Shown here: positions 17,039 to 24,015 of the stretch, piece by piece
Numbering within the stretch: position 1 is the first letter of the stretch
How the letters are laid out: the number at the start of each line of letters is the position of its first letter
Assembly (NCBI GenBank): GCA_023404345.1
Contig: JAEYCB010000067.1
Location: 1-24,581 of the forward strand
Direction of reading: 5' to 3'
Length of the DNA: 24,581 nucleotides
Source: Bacillota bacterium
GTDB taxonomy: Bacteria > Bacillota > Clostridia > Christensenellales > Aristaeellaceae
Notes under the pieces: generated by a model
What the model saw: only the letters and a program-made list of their open reading frames with translations
Database searches by the model: none
What the model was told of the DNA's origin: nothing
Translations under genes and position numbers: made by a program

Positions 17039-18436
17039 TTACACCTGTGCGCCCTCTGCGGTGATATTTCGCACCCACCTGCCCTTTTTGAGCACCCACA
17101 AAGCCGGGATCACCTTCAAGTTCATCAGCACTTGCACCACCAGCACCGCTGCGGCGATGCTGATGCGTCCTGGCAGGAGCAGCGCCATCAGCAGGCTCGC
17201 CGGCACGGGGACCAGCCACATATAGCCGCTGTCCAGCAGCATGGCGCTGCGCGTGTCACCACCGGCACGCATGCAGTAGAAGCAAAAGCCATAGAGAAAG
17301 TTAAATGGTGAGAACCCCCCCATTACTGTCGCTATGCGCGCAGCAAGATCGCGCAGCCGGGGCTCCACCCCAAAGGCGTTGGGCAGGATTGCGCCCAGTC
17401 CCAGACACAGTGCCACGCACACCAGTCCGATAACCACCACCAGCGTAAGGAGCTTTTTGCAGTTGGCCTTGGCCTGCGAAAGCCTACCTGCGCCCAGCTC
17501 TGCTCCGATCAGCACCGACACCGCTGAAGACGTGCCCATGGCCAGCACCGCGGCAATGGTCGAGATCTGCTCGCCAATGGTCACAGCAGGCAGAGCGGTT
17601 TCGTCCAGGCGCGCATAGCTCCAGAAGTAGATGTTCATGCCAACATTCCAAAGGACTTCATTAAGGATCAGAGGCACGGCCTTAAGTGCAAAAGCACGTA
17701 CTACCGCGCGCGGCAGGCGGAAAGCCGCGCGCAGGTCCAGCGTGAACAGCGAGCGGCCACCAAGGAGCATGCGCAGATAAAAGAGCATTTCCACCGTGCG
17801 GGCGATGAGCGTGCCCAGTGCCGCGCCGCGCACGCCCATGGCCGGCATACCCAGGCGACCGAAGATCAGGGCATAGTTGCAAAGCGCGTTGACCCCCATT
17901 GCAGCCAGACTGACCAGCATGCTCATGCGGTTTTCACCAATGGAGCGAAGTGAGAAAATACACACGTTGCTCACCGCCAGGGGAAGGTAGCTCAGCCAGA
18001 TGATACTGAGATACTCCATGCCCAGGGAGATAGTGCGCGGATCGTTTACAAAAATGCGCATCACGCTCTCAGGCCACAGCGCCAGCCACAGGCCCACACA
18101 CAGTGAGGCCACCAGCCCAATCACTACCTGCAAGGCAAACAGGGCACGGCAGGTTTTGAAATCGCGCGCACCATAATACTGACTGATGAGCAAACCTGCT
18201 GCGCCCGTCATGCCAAAAAACACGCCGAAGAAGATGGTGTAGGGACGGTTGGCCACCGTCACGGCACTCATAGCCAGGCCGCTGGCGTCCAAGCTGCCCA
18301 CCATCAGGTTATCAATCATGTTGAACAAATTGTTGATCAGCTGCTGGACCGCAACGGGGGCCATCACCCCCAGCGCACCTGCATAGAAGGAACGGCTGCC
18401 CACAAAGGGGCGGGCTTTTTGACGGATGGTCTGCAT
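17039..18436 (-). CDS. MATE-family efflux transporter (second copy)
   Basis: A 465-residue integral membrane protein of usual MATE length with about twelve hydrophobic segments. The N-terminal signature reads VAVQQLINNLFNMIDNLMVGSLD (about 28-50), followed by GMTGAAGLLISQYYGARD. The second half has the related GTSSAVSVLIGAELGAGRLSQA. It is only distantly similar to the MATE protein at 1500-2981, so this is not a recent duplication. The ATG at 18436 has GGAG about ten to eleven bases upstream. A consensus promoter (18509-18537) drives it, divergent from the alcohol dehydrogenase gene. Substrate unknown; no terminator with a T-run was seen after its stop. Confidence 0.9.
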   Translation of the reverse strand: MQTIRQKARPFVGSRSFYAGALGVMAPVAVQQLINNLFNMIDNLMVGSLDASGLAMSAVTVANRPYTIFFGVFFGMTGAAGLLISQYYGARDFKTCRALFALQVVIGLVASLCVGLWLALWPESVMRIFVNDPRTISLGMEYLSIIWLSYLPLAVSNVCIFSLRSIGENRMSMLVSLAAMGVNALCNYALIFGRLGMPAMGVRGAALGTLIARTVEMLFYLRMLLGGRSLFTLDLRAAFRLPRAVVRAFALKAVPLILNEVLWNVGMNIYFWSYARLDETALPAVTIGEQISTIAAVLAMGTSSAVSVLIGAELGAGRLSQAKANCKKLLTLVVVIGLVCVALCLGLGAILPNAFGVEPRLRDLAARIATVMGGFSPFNFLYGFCFYCMRAGGDTRSAMLLDSGYMWLVPVPASLLMALLLPGRISIAAAVLVVQVLMNLKVIPALWVLKKGRWVRNITAEGAQV

Positions 18437-18508
18437 AGGCGGCTATCTCCATGTACATATCGTCCGCCCCAAAGGGCAGGCGCGGGGCACGGAGCCGCGC
18501 GCCATTTC

Positions 18509-18537
18509 ATCATAGCCCGCCGGCAGGCGGCTGTCAA
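18509..18537 (-). promoter_or_regulatory. Promoter of the second MATE gene
   Basis: Minus strand: TTGACA (18537-18532), a 17-base spacer and TATGAT (18514-18509). The leader of about 65 bases is GC-rich and can fold (GGCGCG pairs with CGCGCC; GCCC pairs with GGGC). Its -35 is only 11 bp from the -35 of the opposite promoter at 18549-18576. Confidence 0.78.
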
Positions 18538-18548
18538 CCATGAGGGCT

Positions 18549-18576
18549 TTGCAAACCCGCGCAGGCGTGGTACAAT
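18549..18576 (+). promoter_or_regulatory. Promoter of the alcohol dehydrogenase gene
   Basis: Plus strand: TTGCAA (18549-18554), a 16-base spacer and TACAAT (18571-18576) with the extended TG (TGGTACAAT). The start codon is 47 bases beyond the -10. It is back-to-back with the MATE promoter, so one regulator bound between them could act on both genes. Confidence 0.72.
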
Positions 18577-18622
18577 AAAACAAACCATTCTTCCCACCAT
18601 TTTGGAAAAGGAGCTTGTGGTC

Positions 18623-19786
18623 ATGATTGATTTTGTGTTTCAGAATCCGACAAAAATCTTCTTTGGCAAAAACGCACTGAACAGCCTGCATGATGAAGCC
18701 GCCCATTGGGGCAACCGGGTGCTGCTGGTCTACGGCGGCGGCAGCATCAAGCGTACTGGTGTGTATGATCAGGTAATGGCGCAGCTTTCGGGCATGCAGG
18801 TGTGGGAGCTGGGCGGTGTTCAGCCCAACCCGCGCCTCTCGCTGGTGCGTGAAGGTATCCGCCTGTGCCACGAGCATGACATTCAGCTGGTGTTGGCGGT
18901 GGGCGGCGGCAGCGCCATCGACACTGCCAAGGCCATTGCCAACGGCGCATGCTACGACGGCGATGTGTGGGACCTGTTTGACGGCAAGGGCAAGAATACC
19001 GAAGTTCTTCCCCTGGGCACGGTGGTGACCATCCCCGCTGCAGGCAGCGAGATGAGCGATTCCAGCGTTATCACCCGCGAGGAGGACCTGTGCAAACGTG
19101 GACGCAACACGCCGCTGAATTTCCCCAAGTTCTCCATTCTCAATCCCGAATTTACCTATACGCTCCCGCCCTTCCAGACGGCCTGCGGCGCGGTGGATAT
19201 TATGGCGCACATGATGGAGCGCTACTTTACCCGTGTCACGCATGTGGAGCTGATCGACCGCATGACCGAGGGTGCGCTCAAGACCGTGGTGGACAACGCC
19301 CCCATCGTAATGCGGGAGCCGGAAAACTACGACGTGCGGGCCGAGATCATGTGGGCGGGGTGTCTGGCGCACAACACGTTGTTCCAGACCGGCCGTGTGG
19401 GAGACTGGGCTAGTCACAAGCTGGAGCATGAGCTGAGCGCGCTCTACGACATCGCCCACGGTGCGGGCTTGGCCATCGTATTCCCGGCGTGGATGAAGTA
19501 TGCGCTGGCCCACGGCGGCGAGGCCAAGCTGGCGCAGTTTGCCGCGCGGGTGTTTGATGTACCGGAGAGTGACGATCTCGCTGCCATGGCGGCTGAGGGC
19601 ATCCGCCGGCTGGAAGCGTTCTACCGCGCGCTGGGTCTGACCACTACGCTAACCGAGAACGGCATTGGCGACGCGGACTTCGGCCGCATGGCTGAACGAG
19701 CCGTGGCCATGGCGGGCGGCACGCTGGGTCAGTTCGTGCCCCTCAAGCCCGCAGACTGCGAGGCCATCTACCGCCTGGCGCTGTAA
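18623..19786 (+). CDS. Iron-dependent alcohol/aldehyde dehydrogenase, YqhD/BDH type
   Basis: A 387-residue cytosolic group-III alcohol dehydrogenase, the same length as E. coli YqhD. It should reduce aldehydes to alcohols with NADPH (butanol-dehydrogenase branch). The cofactor region has YGGGS (37-41) and GGGSAIDTAKAIANGA (94-109). Metal ligands D192, H196, H265 and H279 correspond to YqhD D194, H198, H267 and H281, seen in VDIMAH and DWASHKLEHELSALYDIAHGAGLA. NADPH preference is inferred from the YGGGS segment. ATG at 18623 is chosen for AAGGAG nine bases upstream and the family-typical start MIDFVFQNPTKIFFG; the open frame runs further up through the promoter. It stands alone, ends in a strong terminator and is divergent from a MATE gene. 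Possible roles are fermentation redox balance or aldehyde detoxification. Confidence 0.94.
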   Translation: MIDFVFQNPTKIFFGKNALNSLHDEAAHWGNRVLLVYGGGSIKRTGVYDQVMAQLSGMQVWELGGVQPNPRLSLVREGIRLCHEHDIQLVLAVGGGSAIDTAKAIANGACYDGDVWDLFDGKGKNTEVLPLGTVVTIPAAGSEMSDSSVITREEDLCKRGRNTPLNFPKFSILNPEFTYTLPPFQTACGAVDIMAHMMERYFTRVTHVELIDRMTEGALKTVVDNAPIVMREPENYDVRAEIMWAGCLAHNTLFQTGRVGDWASHKLEHELSALYDIAHGAGLAIVFPAWMKYALAHGGEAKLAQFAARVFDVPESDDLAAMAAEGIRRLEAFYRALGLTTTLTENGIGDADFGRMAERAVAMAGGTLGQFVPLKPADCEAIYRLAL

Positions 19787-19799
19787 GATAACCAAAAAG

Positions 19800-19835
19800 C
19801 GGCCCCGGAGGAAATGCTTCCTCCGGGGTCGTTTT
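19800..19835 (+). terminator. Intrinsic terminator of the alcohol dehydrogenase gene
   Basis: A 14-bp stem with one G-U pair (19800-19813 with 19818-19831), loop ATGC and a following TTTT, starting 13 bases after the stop codon. A run of five A upstream of the stem could let it also stop transcription coming leftward from the secF side. Confidence 0.9.
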
Positions 19836-20157
19836 AGCAGGTGAAAAGTCCGCATTCAGCGAATGCTTTCCGCCAGGGCACTCTGGCCTTTGGACGCGGC
19901 CGGAGAAACATGCCTGGATTTCACTTGGAGGCCTGCGCGTTCCCATAGCCCCCATAAAGAAGCTTTCTAGCAGTCTATGATTAACAAAATGATCGTTTAT
20001 ACGCATAATTCTTTCTTGATTCTGTTCAGTATGTAATCCTCCCCTCAAACGCTCTTGGTCTTTGCCAGCTGGAAAAATGTCAGATTCAACTATTTTCTAA
20101 AAACAAGCCGCGTTTCCGCCTCATGCTCCGCAGTTTTGATTAACATTGGTGCAGACA
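19836..20157. other. Intergenic stretch without a convincing gene
   Basis: About 320 bp between the convergent dehydrogenase and secF genes. Its right part (about 19970-20150) is visibly more AT-rich than the flanking genes. A minus-strand open frame reaching from 20048 into the dehydrogenase gene is present. It runs through the terminator and has no recognisable motif, so it is not called. No RNA gene or repeat family was recognised. Confidence 0.6.
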
Positions 20158-20196
20158 AATCGCCCCTTCGGACAGAAACTGTCCGAAGGGGCGATT
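20158..20196 (-). terminator. Perfect 18-bp palindromic hairpin after secF
   Basis: Arms 20158-20175 and 20179-20196 are exact inverses with a 3-base loop. The hairpin lies 23 bases past the secF stop. As at 120-150, the inner core is GGACAG-A(n)-CTGTCC and there is no long T-run. It most likely ends the secDF transcript; the perfect symmetry would let it act from either side. Confidence 0.65.
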
Positions 20197-20219
20197 GAAA
20201 TATGAGACTGGGGAAAGGA

Positions 20220-21146
20220 TTACGCCTTCTTGGCCTTGAGTTTCTTCTGGTCCTTGCGGTCCAGGCGGAACTGCTCCAGAGCGGCCCACACGTAGCCATT
20301 AATCATGTTGGCACTGTAAGCGCCCGCCAGGATGCCCACGATGATGGGCAAGCTGAATTCGCGGATAGCATCCACACCCAGAATGTAAAGGGTCACGATC
20401 GTCACCAGCGTGGTCAGCGTAGTGTTGATGGTGCGGCCCAGGCTCTCACGCACGGAGATAGATACTACTTCTTCGCGCATCATACCGGCATACGCAGGCT
20501 TTTTGTTGTTCTCGCGGATGCGGTCGAAGATGACGATGGTGTTGTTGATGGAATAGCCCACAATGGTCAGCATAGCTGCGATGAAAGACGAGTTCATCTG
20601 GATCACGCTGCGCAAAATCACCATGAAGGCAATCATGATCAGCACGTCGTGCAGGAGGCCGATCACTGCGGCGAGGCCGGATGCAAAGTCAAACCGCAGA
20701 GCGATGTAAGCCAGCATCAACACCGCAGCCAGCAACACGCTGATCACAGCGTTGCGCACCAGCGTAGCGCCTGCGACAGGGCCCACATAGCTGGCAGTGG
20801 CGGTTTCGGTATCCATATCGGGATAAATCTGGGACAGCTCGGTCTCCAAGCCGTTTTGCAGGTTCTGGATCTCTTCGTCACCGCTAAGGGTAGGTACGCG
20901 GATCTGCAGCACATGCCCCTCTGCGCCAGAGGAGGAAATGGTGAACTGGGTGACACCCTGGTTGCGCAGGGCGGTCTCCACATCGGCCTGGTTAAAGGCG
21001 CTGCCCATGTCGTACTGGATATTGAGGCCACCCGCAAAGTCGATGCCATAGTTGATGCCATATCCCATCAAAGACATCACCAAAGCGATCACCAGGATGG
21101 CGGCGGAAACGCACAGGCAGATGCGGGCGCGCTTCTGAATTTTCAT
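20220..21146 (-). CDS. secF: Protein translocase subunit SecF
   Basis: A 308-residue membrane protein with six transmembrane helices that works with SecD to pull exported proteins through SecYEG using the proton gradient. The first helix spans ~8-28, followed by the family motif GINYGIDFAGGLNIQYD (30-46). The large outer loop ends before VGPVAG (121-126). The RND-type core motif GYSINNTIVIFDRIREN (197-213) and LGRTINTTLTT (236-246) lie in helices 4-5. ATG at 21146 is chosen because it comes one base after the secD stop with GGAGG nine bases upstream. The open frame extends 28 codons into secD, but that part is not family-like. Length is typical. Confidence 0.96.
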   Translation of the reverse strand: MKIQKRARICLCVSAAILVIALVMSLMGYGINYGIDFAGGLNIQYDMGSAFNQADVETALRNQGVTQFTISSSGAEGHVLQIRVPTLSGDEEIQNLQNGLETELSQIYPDMDTETATASYVGPVAGATLVRNAVISVLLAAVLMLAYIALRFDFASGLAAVIGLLHDVLIMIAFMVILRSVIQMNSSFIAAMLTIVGYSINNTIVIFDRIRENNKKPAYAGMMREEVVSISVRESLGRTINTTLTTLVTIVTLYILGVDAIREFSLPIIVGILAGAYSANMINGYVWAALEQFRLDRKDQKKLKAKKA

Positions 21147-21147
21147 A

Positions 21148-22509
21148 TTACTTCGCCTCCCCTTCAACAGCTGTGTCTGCGGCGGGCTTGACCGCCACAA
21201 ACAGCTTGGGCTCATGGAACACGCGCACAAAACGCGTGAGCAGGAAACGCGTGACCACGATAGCCGTGAGCATGCTGGTGATCACGCCCAGCAGCAGCGT
21301 AGTGGCAAAGCCCTGCACAGAACCAGTGCCGTAGAACAGAAGCACCACAGCAGCAATGATGGTGGTCACATTGGCGTCGAGCACGGCGCTCATGGCGTTT
21401 TTGAAGCCGATGCGCACGGCGTGAATCATCGGGCGGCCCAGGCGGACCTCCTCCTTCACGCGCTCAAAGATGACCACGTTGGCGTCCACTGCCATGCCGA
21501 TGCCCAGGATGATACCCGCAATGCCGGGCAGCGTAAGCTGGATACCGGGAACCACGGCAATAAACAGGAACAGAAGGATAATGTACACGCACAGGGCCCA
21601 GTCAGCCACCAAGCCGCACAGACGGTAGCGCACCAGCATAATGAGCATGACGATCAGAATGCCGATGATGGCCGCCGTAATGCTGGTAGACAGTGCGCCG
21701 ATACCCAGCGTGGCAGAGATAGTGTCCAGCTTGTCCTGACGCAGGTCCAGGGGCAGCGCGCCACTTTGCAGCTTGAGGCAGATATCCTGTGTCTGTTCCT
21801 CGGTGAAGCTGCCGGTGACCATCACGTCGCCGCCATAGATAGCCTCGTTGACGGTGGGTTTCATGAGCACCTCACCATCCAGCTGGATAGTGATGGTTTT
21901 GCCAATGGACTGGGCAGTCATGTCGCCGAAGAGCTTGGCACCCTCGCTGGTCAGACGGAAGCTGATGGCGGGCATGCCGGTCTCGGTATTGGTGATGGGG
22001 GTAGCGGACTGCAAGTGACGCCCTTCCATGAACACATTGCCATCAGGATCAAGGAATTCCAACTTCGCCGGCGAACCGATCAGGTCCAACACAGCGGCGG
22101 GGTCGGTCACATCGGGAATCTCCACGCGGATACCAGTCTGTCCCAGCTGGCTCACGGTGGCTTCCGGATAGCCCTTTTCTGTGAGGCGGTTGGCGATGAT
22201 ACTCATGGTCGAGTCCAGCAGCGTGCCGAAATCATACCCTTCAGCGCGCATCTCATCGCTCATGGTCGCTTCATATTCCACATACACGCCGCCCTTGAGG
22301 TCCAGACCCAGGGCAATGGACTGCGGCCAGTTGTCTACATCAGAAGTGGGAAGCCAAGGCAGCAGTTTGTACAGTCCCCGGCTGTCCAGCCAGGCGCCGT
22401 TGAGCCCCAGATAGCCCACGGCCAGCGTAAGTACCAGCGCCACGCACAGCACAATGATCGCGGAGGTCCGCTTGCTCATCTTTACGCGGCGGCGATTGTT
22501 GACCTTCAT
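21148..22509 (-). CDS. secD: Protein translocase subunit SecD
   Basis: A 453-residue partner of SecF. A basic N-terminus and first helix (15-38) lead to IALGLDLKGGVYVEYE (65-80, the SecD signature). A periplasm-type P1 domain follows (to about 265), shorter than the E. coli version as usual in Bacillota, then five more helices. The RND motif GIGMAVDANVVIFERVKEE contains D342 and R350; the Asp lies where proton translocation is proposed. The ATG at 22509 is used; the nearest GGA is 13 bases upstream, a weak site, and the internal ATG at codon 11 has no better one. It is preceded by a small membrane protein gene and followed immediately by secF. Confidence 0.95.
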   Translation of the reverse strand: MKVNNRRRVKMSKRTSAIIVLCVALVLTLAVGYLGLNGAWLDSRGLYKLLPWLPTSDVDNWPQSIALGLDLKGGVYVEYEATMSDEMRAEGYDFGTLLDSTMSIIANRLTEKGYPEATVSQLGQTGIRVEIPDVTDPAAVLDLIGSPAKLEFLDPDGNVFMEGRHLQSATPITNTETGMPAISFRLTSEGAKLFGDMTAQSIGKTITIQLDGEVLMKPTVNEAIYGGDVMVTGSFTEEQTQDICLKLQSGALPLDLRQDKLDTISATLGIGALSTSITAAIIGILIVMLIMLVRYRLCGLVADWALCVYIILLFLFIAVVPGIQLTLPGIAGIILGIGMAVDANVVIFERVKEEVRLGRPMIHAVRIGFKNAMSAVLDANVTTIIAAVVLLFYGTGSVQGFATTLLLGVITSMLTAIVVTRFLLTRFVRVFHEPKLFVAVKPAADTAVEGEAK

Positions 22510-22575
22510 GGTATGTCAACCATCCTTCCGTTTTCAAATTTTTCTTTGCATATGTTTGGTTTCATGCGTACGGAA

Positions 22576-22923
22576 TCATCCTCCCGCCGCCTCCGCCCGA
22601 AACACCTGATACACGCTTTGCACATACCGTGACGCAGTGAGGACTCGGCCATTGGCGTCGCGCCGGCCTTGCAACTGGCATACGACTCCAGCCGCAGGCG
22701 GCGCATCCAGCTGCACGTCCATGCGCACGCTCTGCGTGCCATTGTTTGCCTGTGTTGCCAGAGCGCCATCAGGCAAAACCATGGCGGCGAGCGCCGCATC
22801 CGGTGGCATCGTAGGCGGCTCAACCCTCCGGGTGAGCGTACCTTCCTGTGGTGAAACCACCACCAGCGCGCTGAGCAGCAGCAAAAACAGCCCGGCCGCC
22901 GCCAGTATGAGCGCCTTTCGCAC
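22576..22923 (-). CDS. Small membrane-anchored protein of unknown function, upstream of secDF
   Basis: A 115-residue protein I do not recognise. Residues 1-23 (RKALILAAAGLFLLLLSALVVV after the start) form a single hydrophobic segment with a positive N-terminus, either a signal anchor or an uncleaved signal. The rest (about 90 residues) would be outside and looks beta-rich, with one Cys (VVCQLQG). The start is GTG at 22923 with GGGAGGG seven bases upstream; the frame is open 26 codons further, but that part covers the -10 region of the promoter. It is the first gene of the transcript from 22973-23001 and lies 66 bp before secD. That placement suggests a link to export or cell envelope, which is inference only. 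Confidence 0.65.
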   Translation of the reverse strand: MRKALILAAAGLFLLLLSALVVVSPQEGTLTRRVEPPTMPPDAALAAMVLPDGALATQANNGTQSVRMDVQLDAPPAAGVVCQLQGRRDANGRVLTASRYVQSVYQVFRAEAAGG

Positions 22924-22972
22924 AGCCAAGCCCTCCCCCGCCTCACGCACATTTCTTATGACACATATGCGT

Positions 22973-23001
22973 ATTATATCCGCCGCCGCCCGGCGCGTCA
23001 A
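22973..23001 (-). promoter_or_regulatory. Promoter of the small-protein/secD/secF transcript
   Basis: Minus strand: TTGACG (23001-22996), an exact 17-base spacer and TATAAT (22978-22973). The spacer is almost pure G+C. It lies 50 bases upstream of the GTG start of the small membrane protein and faces away from the tRNA promoter. Confidence 0.82.
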
Positions 23002-23061
23002 GTACGGAAACGGCGTGTAAAACGGTTTCCAGGGACATTGACGGGTTTTTGAAAAAAAGGC

Positions 23062-23090
23062 TGGACAAATGCGCCAAGCTTTGCTATAAT
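23062..23090 (+). promoter_or_regulatory. Promoter of the tRNA-Thr/tRNA-Pro pair
   Basis: Plus strand: TGGACA (23062-23067), a 17-base spacer and TATAAT (23085-23090), with an extended TG (TGCTATAAT). The tRNA-Thr gene begins 15 bases beyond the -10, as expected for a short processed leader. Confidence 0.82.
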
Positions 23091-23105
23091 GGTTAATGCT
23101 GATGC

Positions 23106-23181
23106 GCCAATATAGCTCAGTTGGTAGAGCAGCTGATTCGTAATCAGCAGGTCAAGGGTTCGAGTCCCTTTATTGGCTCCA
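23106..23181 (+). tRNA. tRNA-Thr (anticodon CGT)
   Basis: A complete 76-base cloverleaf: acceptor arm GCCAATA/TATTGGC, D-arm GCTC...GAGC, anticodon stem GCTGA/TCAGC with loop TTCGTAA (anticodon CGT, reading ACG), T-arm with GGTTCGAGTCC, and an encoded CCA end. It is followed after 12 bases by tRNA-Pro and probably cotranscribed with it. Confidence 0.97.
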
Positions 23182-23193
23182 GCTTTTTTCTAT

Positions 23194-23270
23194 CGAGGTG
23201 TAGCGCAGTTTGGTAGCGCGTTTGGTTCGGGACCAAAAGGTCGCAGGTTCAAATCCTGTCACCTCGACCA
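23194..23270 (+). tRNA. tRNA-Pro (anticodon CGG)
   Basis: A complete 77-base cloverleaf: acceptor arm CGAGGTG/CACCTCG, anticodon stem TTTGG/CCAAA with loop TTCGGGA (anticodon CGG, reading CCG), T-arm GCAGGTTCAAATCCTGT, and encoded CCA. An integrase remnant lies about 220 bp beyond its 3' end, so this gene may have served as an attachment site. Confidence 0.97.
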
Positions 23271-23276
23271 TGTATG

Positions 23277-23312
23277 AAAGCCCTGTAAACTAACGGTTTG
23301 CGGGGCTTTTTT
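23277..23312 (+). terminator. Intrinsic terminator after tRNA-Pro
   Basis: AAGCCCTGTAAAC pairs with GGTTTGCGGGGCTT (a few G-U or mismatched positions) around a short loop and is followed by a run of six T. It ends the tRNA transcript about 10 bases past the CCA. Confidence 0.88.
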
Positions 23313-23351
23313 CTATGCTTTTCGGGGTGAAAAACGGGCGATTTTTCACAG

Positions 23352-23372
23352 TTGGGATCAAAATTGGGATCA
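23352..23372. repeat. Direct repeat TTGGGATCA, two copies
   Basis: TTGGGATCA occurs at 23352-23360 and 23364-23372 with a 12-bp period. The position between tRNA-Pro and the integrase remnant fits arm-type recombinase binding sites of an attachment region. That role is inference. Confidence 0.5.
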
Positions 23373-23383
23373 GGGTTTCAGGG

Positions 23384-23433
23384 TGGGTGCAGCTGCACCC
23401 AGGGCGCGGCGAGCTGCCTGGGCGGCGCAGCTG
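23384..23433. repeat. 18-bp perfect palindrome inside a larger inverted repeat
   Basis: TGGGTGCAGCTGCACCCA (23384-23401) is perfectly self-complementary. Overlapping it, CAGCTGC (23390-23396) and CCCAGG (23398-23403) have inverted partners CCTGGG (23417-23422) and GCAGCTG (23427-23433). It may be an operator, part of the attachment region or a transfer-related site of the lost element. Confidence 0.5.
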
Positions 23434-23441
23434 GGCATGAG

Positions 23442-23477
23442 AAAAGACGGGTCTGCGGTGTGCAGGCCCGTCTTTTT
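23442..23477. terminator. Bidirectional terminator beside the integrase remnant
   Basis: AAAAGACGGGTCTGC and GCAGGCCCGTCTTTT pair as a nearly perfect 15-bp stem with a 5-base loop. It is flanked by A on the left and T on the right, so it has a T-run in both directions. It lies 14 bases past the integrase stop and would end that transcript. Confidence 0.85.
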
Positions 23478-23490
23478 TGTGTGGGTGGAT

Positions 23491-23757
23491 TTATTTCTTG
23501 TAGATCTGGTCGGCGTGCTCTTCGACGAAGGTGCGCAGCTCCATGATGTTTTGCAGGGCAGGATCGTGGGCGGCGGCGTTCGGATCCTGGGCGTGCTCGA
23601 TCAGCTGCTGCATGAGCTGGACGGAAACCCTGTCTTTGATGCGGTAGGCGTGGGCGTACTGCCTGAGCGTGGTGGAGGCGTCGCTGTGTCCCATGCGGCT
23701 GGCGACGCTTACGGCGTCCTGGCTGCCGGCGAGCAGCAGCGAGGCGTGGGTGTGCCC
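23491..23757 (-). pseudogene. 3' remnant of a tyrosine-recombinase (integrase) gene
   Basis: The frame reads GHTHASLLLAGSQDAVSVAS then RMGHSDASTTLRQYAHAYR and continues 45 more residues to a stop at 23491. This is the end of the phage/ICE integrase catalytic domain: HTHASLLL follows the HxxR box, GHS carries the conserved His and the Tyr of LRQYAHA is the nucleophile. The Arg of the HxxR box and everything before it are missing. A TAA sits directly upstream (23758-23760), where the sequence changes to unrelated, more AT-rich DNA. The fragment could only start at an internal ATG (23694) and would be inactive. It records an element once integrated near tRNA-Pro. Confidence 0.85.
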
Positions 23758-24015
23758 TTACGGTATAATTACGACAAACCGGAAAAGCCCCGTATTTCAA
23801 GGGTTTTCGGTTATCAGGCAAGGTTTTTCATCCTTTTCCAACCCGAAAAATCAAGCCGCGAAGTGGTTATATCGTAGGAGGTGTTATATTAACGACAAAA
23901 ACTAAATACCGTTTGGGCAGGCTGCCTGCCTGCCCAAGAAATCAGGACATTTCCTCTGAAAAGAAGAAGTGTCCTTTTTTTGTACCCAAAATCCAATACC
24001 GACAGGAGGAAAACA
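23758..24015 (+). promoter_or_regulatory. Leader region of the ParB-like gene with hairpin and internal terminator
   Basis: No conventional gene is seen here. A strong Shine-Dalgarno AGGAGGTG (23876-23883) is followed, five bases on, by a 53-codon open frame (23889-24050) whose first codon is TTA, not a start. It reads TTKTKYRLGRLPACPRNQ and onward, overlapping the parB start. Inside it are an 8-bp hairpin GGGCAGGC/GCCTGCCC (23915-23935) and an intrinsic terminator (stem 23944-23953 with 23966-23975, T-run to 23981). This arrangement suggests transcription attenuation controlled by translation of the leader frame. Base composition is lower in GC than the chromosome to the left. Confidence 0.5.
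23944..23981 (+). terminator. Terminator upstream of parB
   Basis: AGGACATTTC pairs with GAAGTGTCCT (one G-U) around a 12-base loop and is followed by seven T. It lies 35 bases before the parB ATG, so parB expression needs read-through or an alternative fold. Confidence 0.8.

Noticed and set aside
18419..18622. 68-codon upstream extension of the alcohol dehydrogenase
   Set aside because: Would span both divergent promoters; ATG at 18623 fits the family start and has AAGGAG.
19743..20048. 101-codon minus-strand frame between the dehydrogenase and secF
   Set aside because: Passes through the dehydrogenase terminator and coding end, with no motif; likely chance.
21147..21230. 28-codon upstream extension of secF
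   Set aside because: Overlaps secD; the ATG at 21146 follows the secD stop and matches the usual SecF N-terminus.
21214..22632. 472-codon plus-strand frame opposite secD
   Set aside because: His/Gln-rich antisense shadow with no credible start site; secD is unambiguous.
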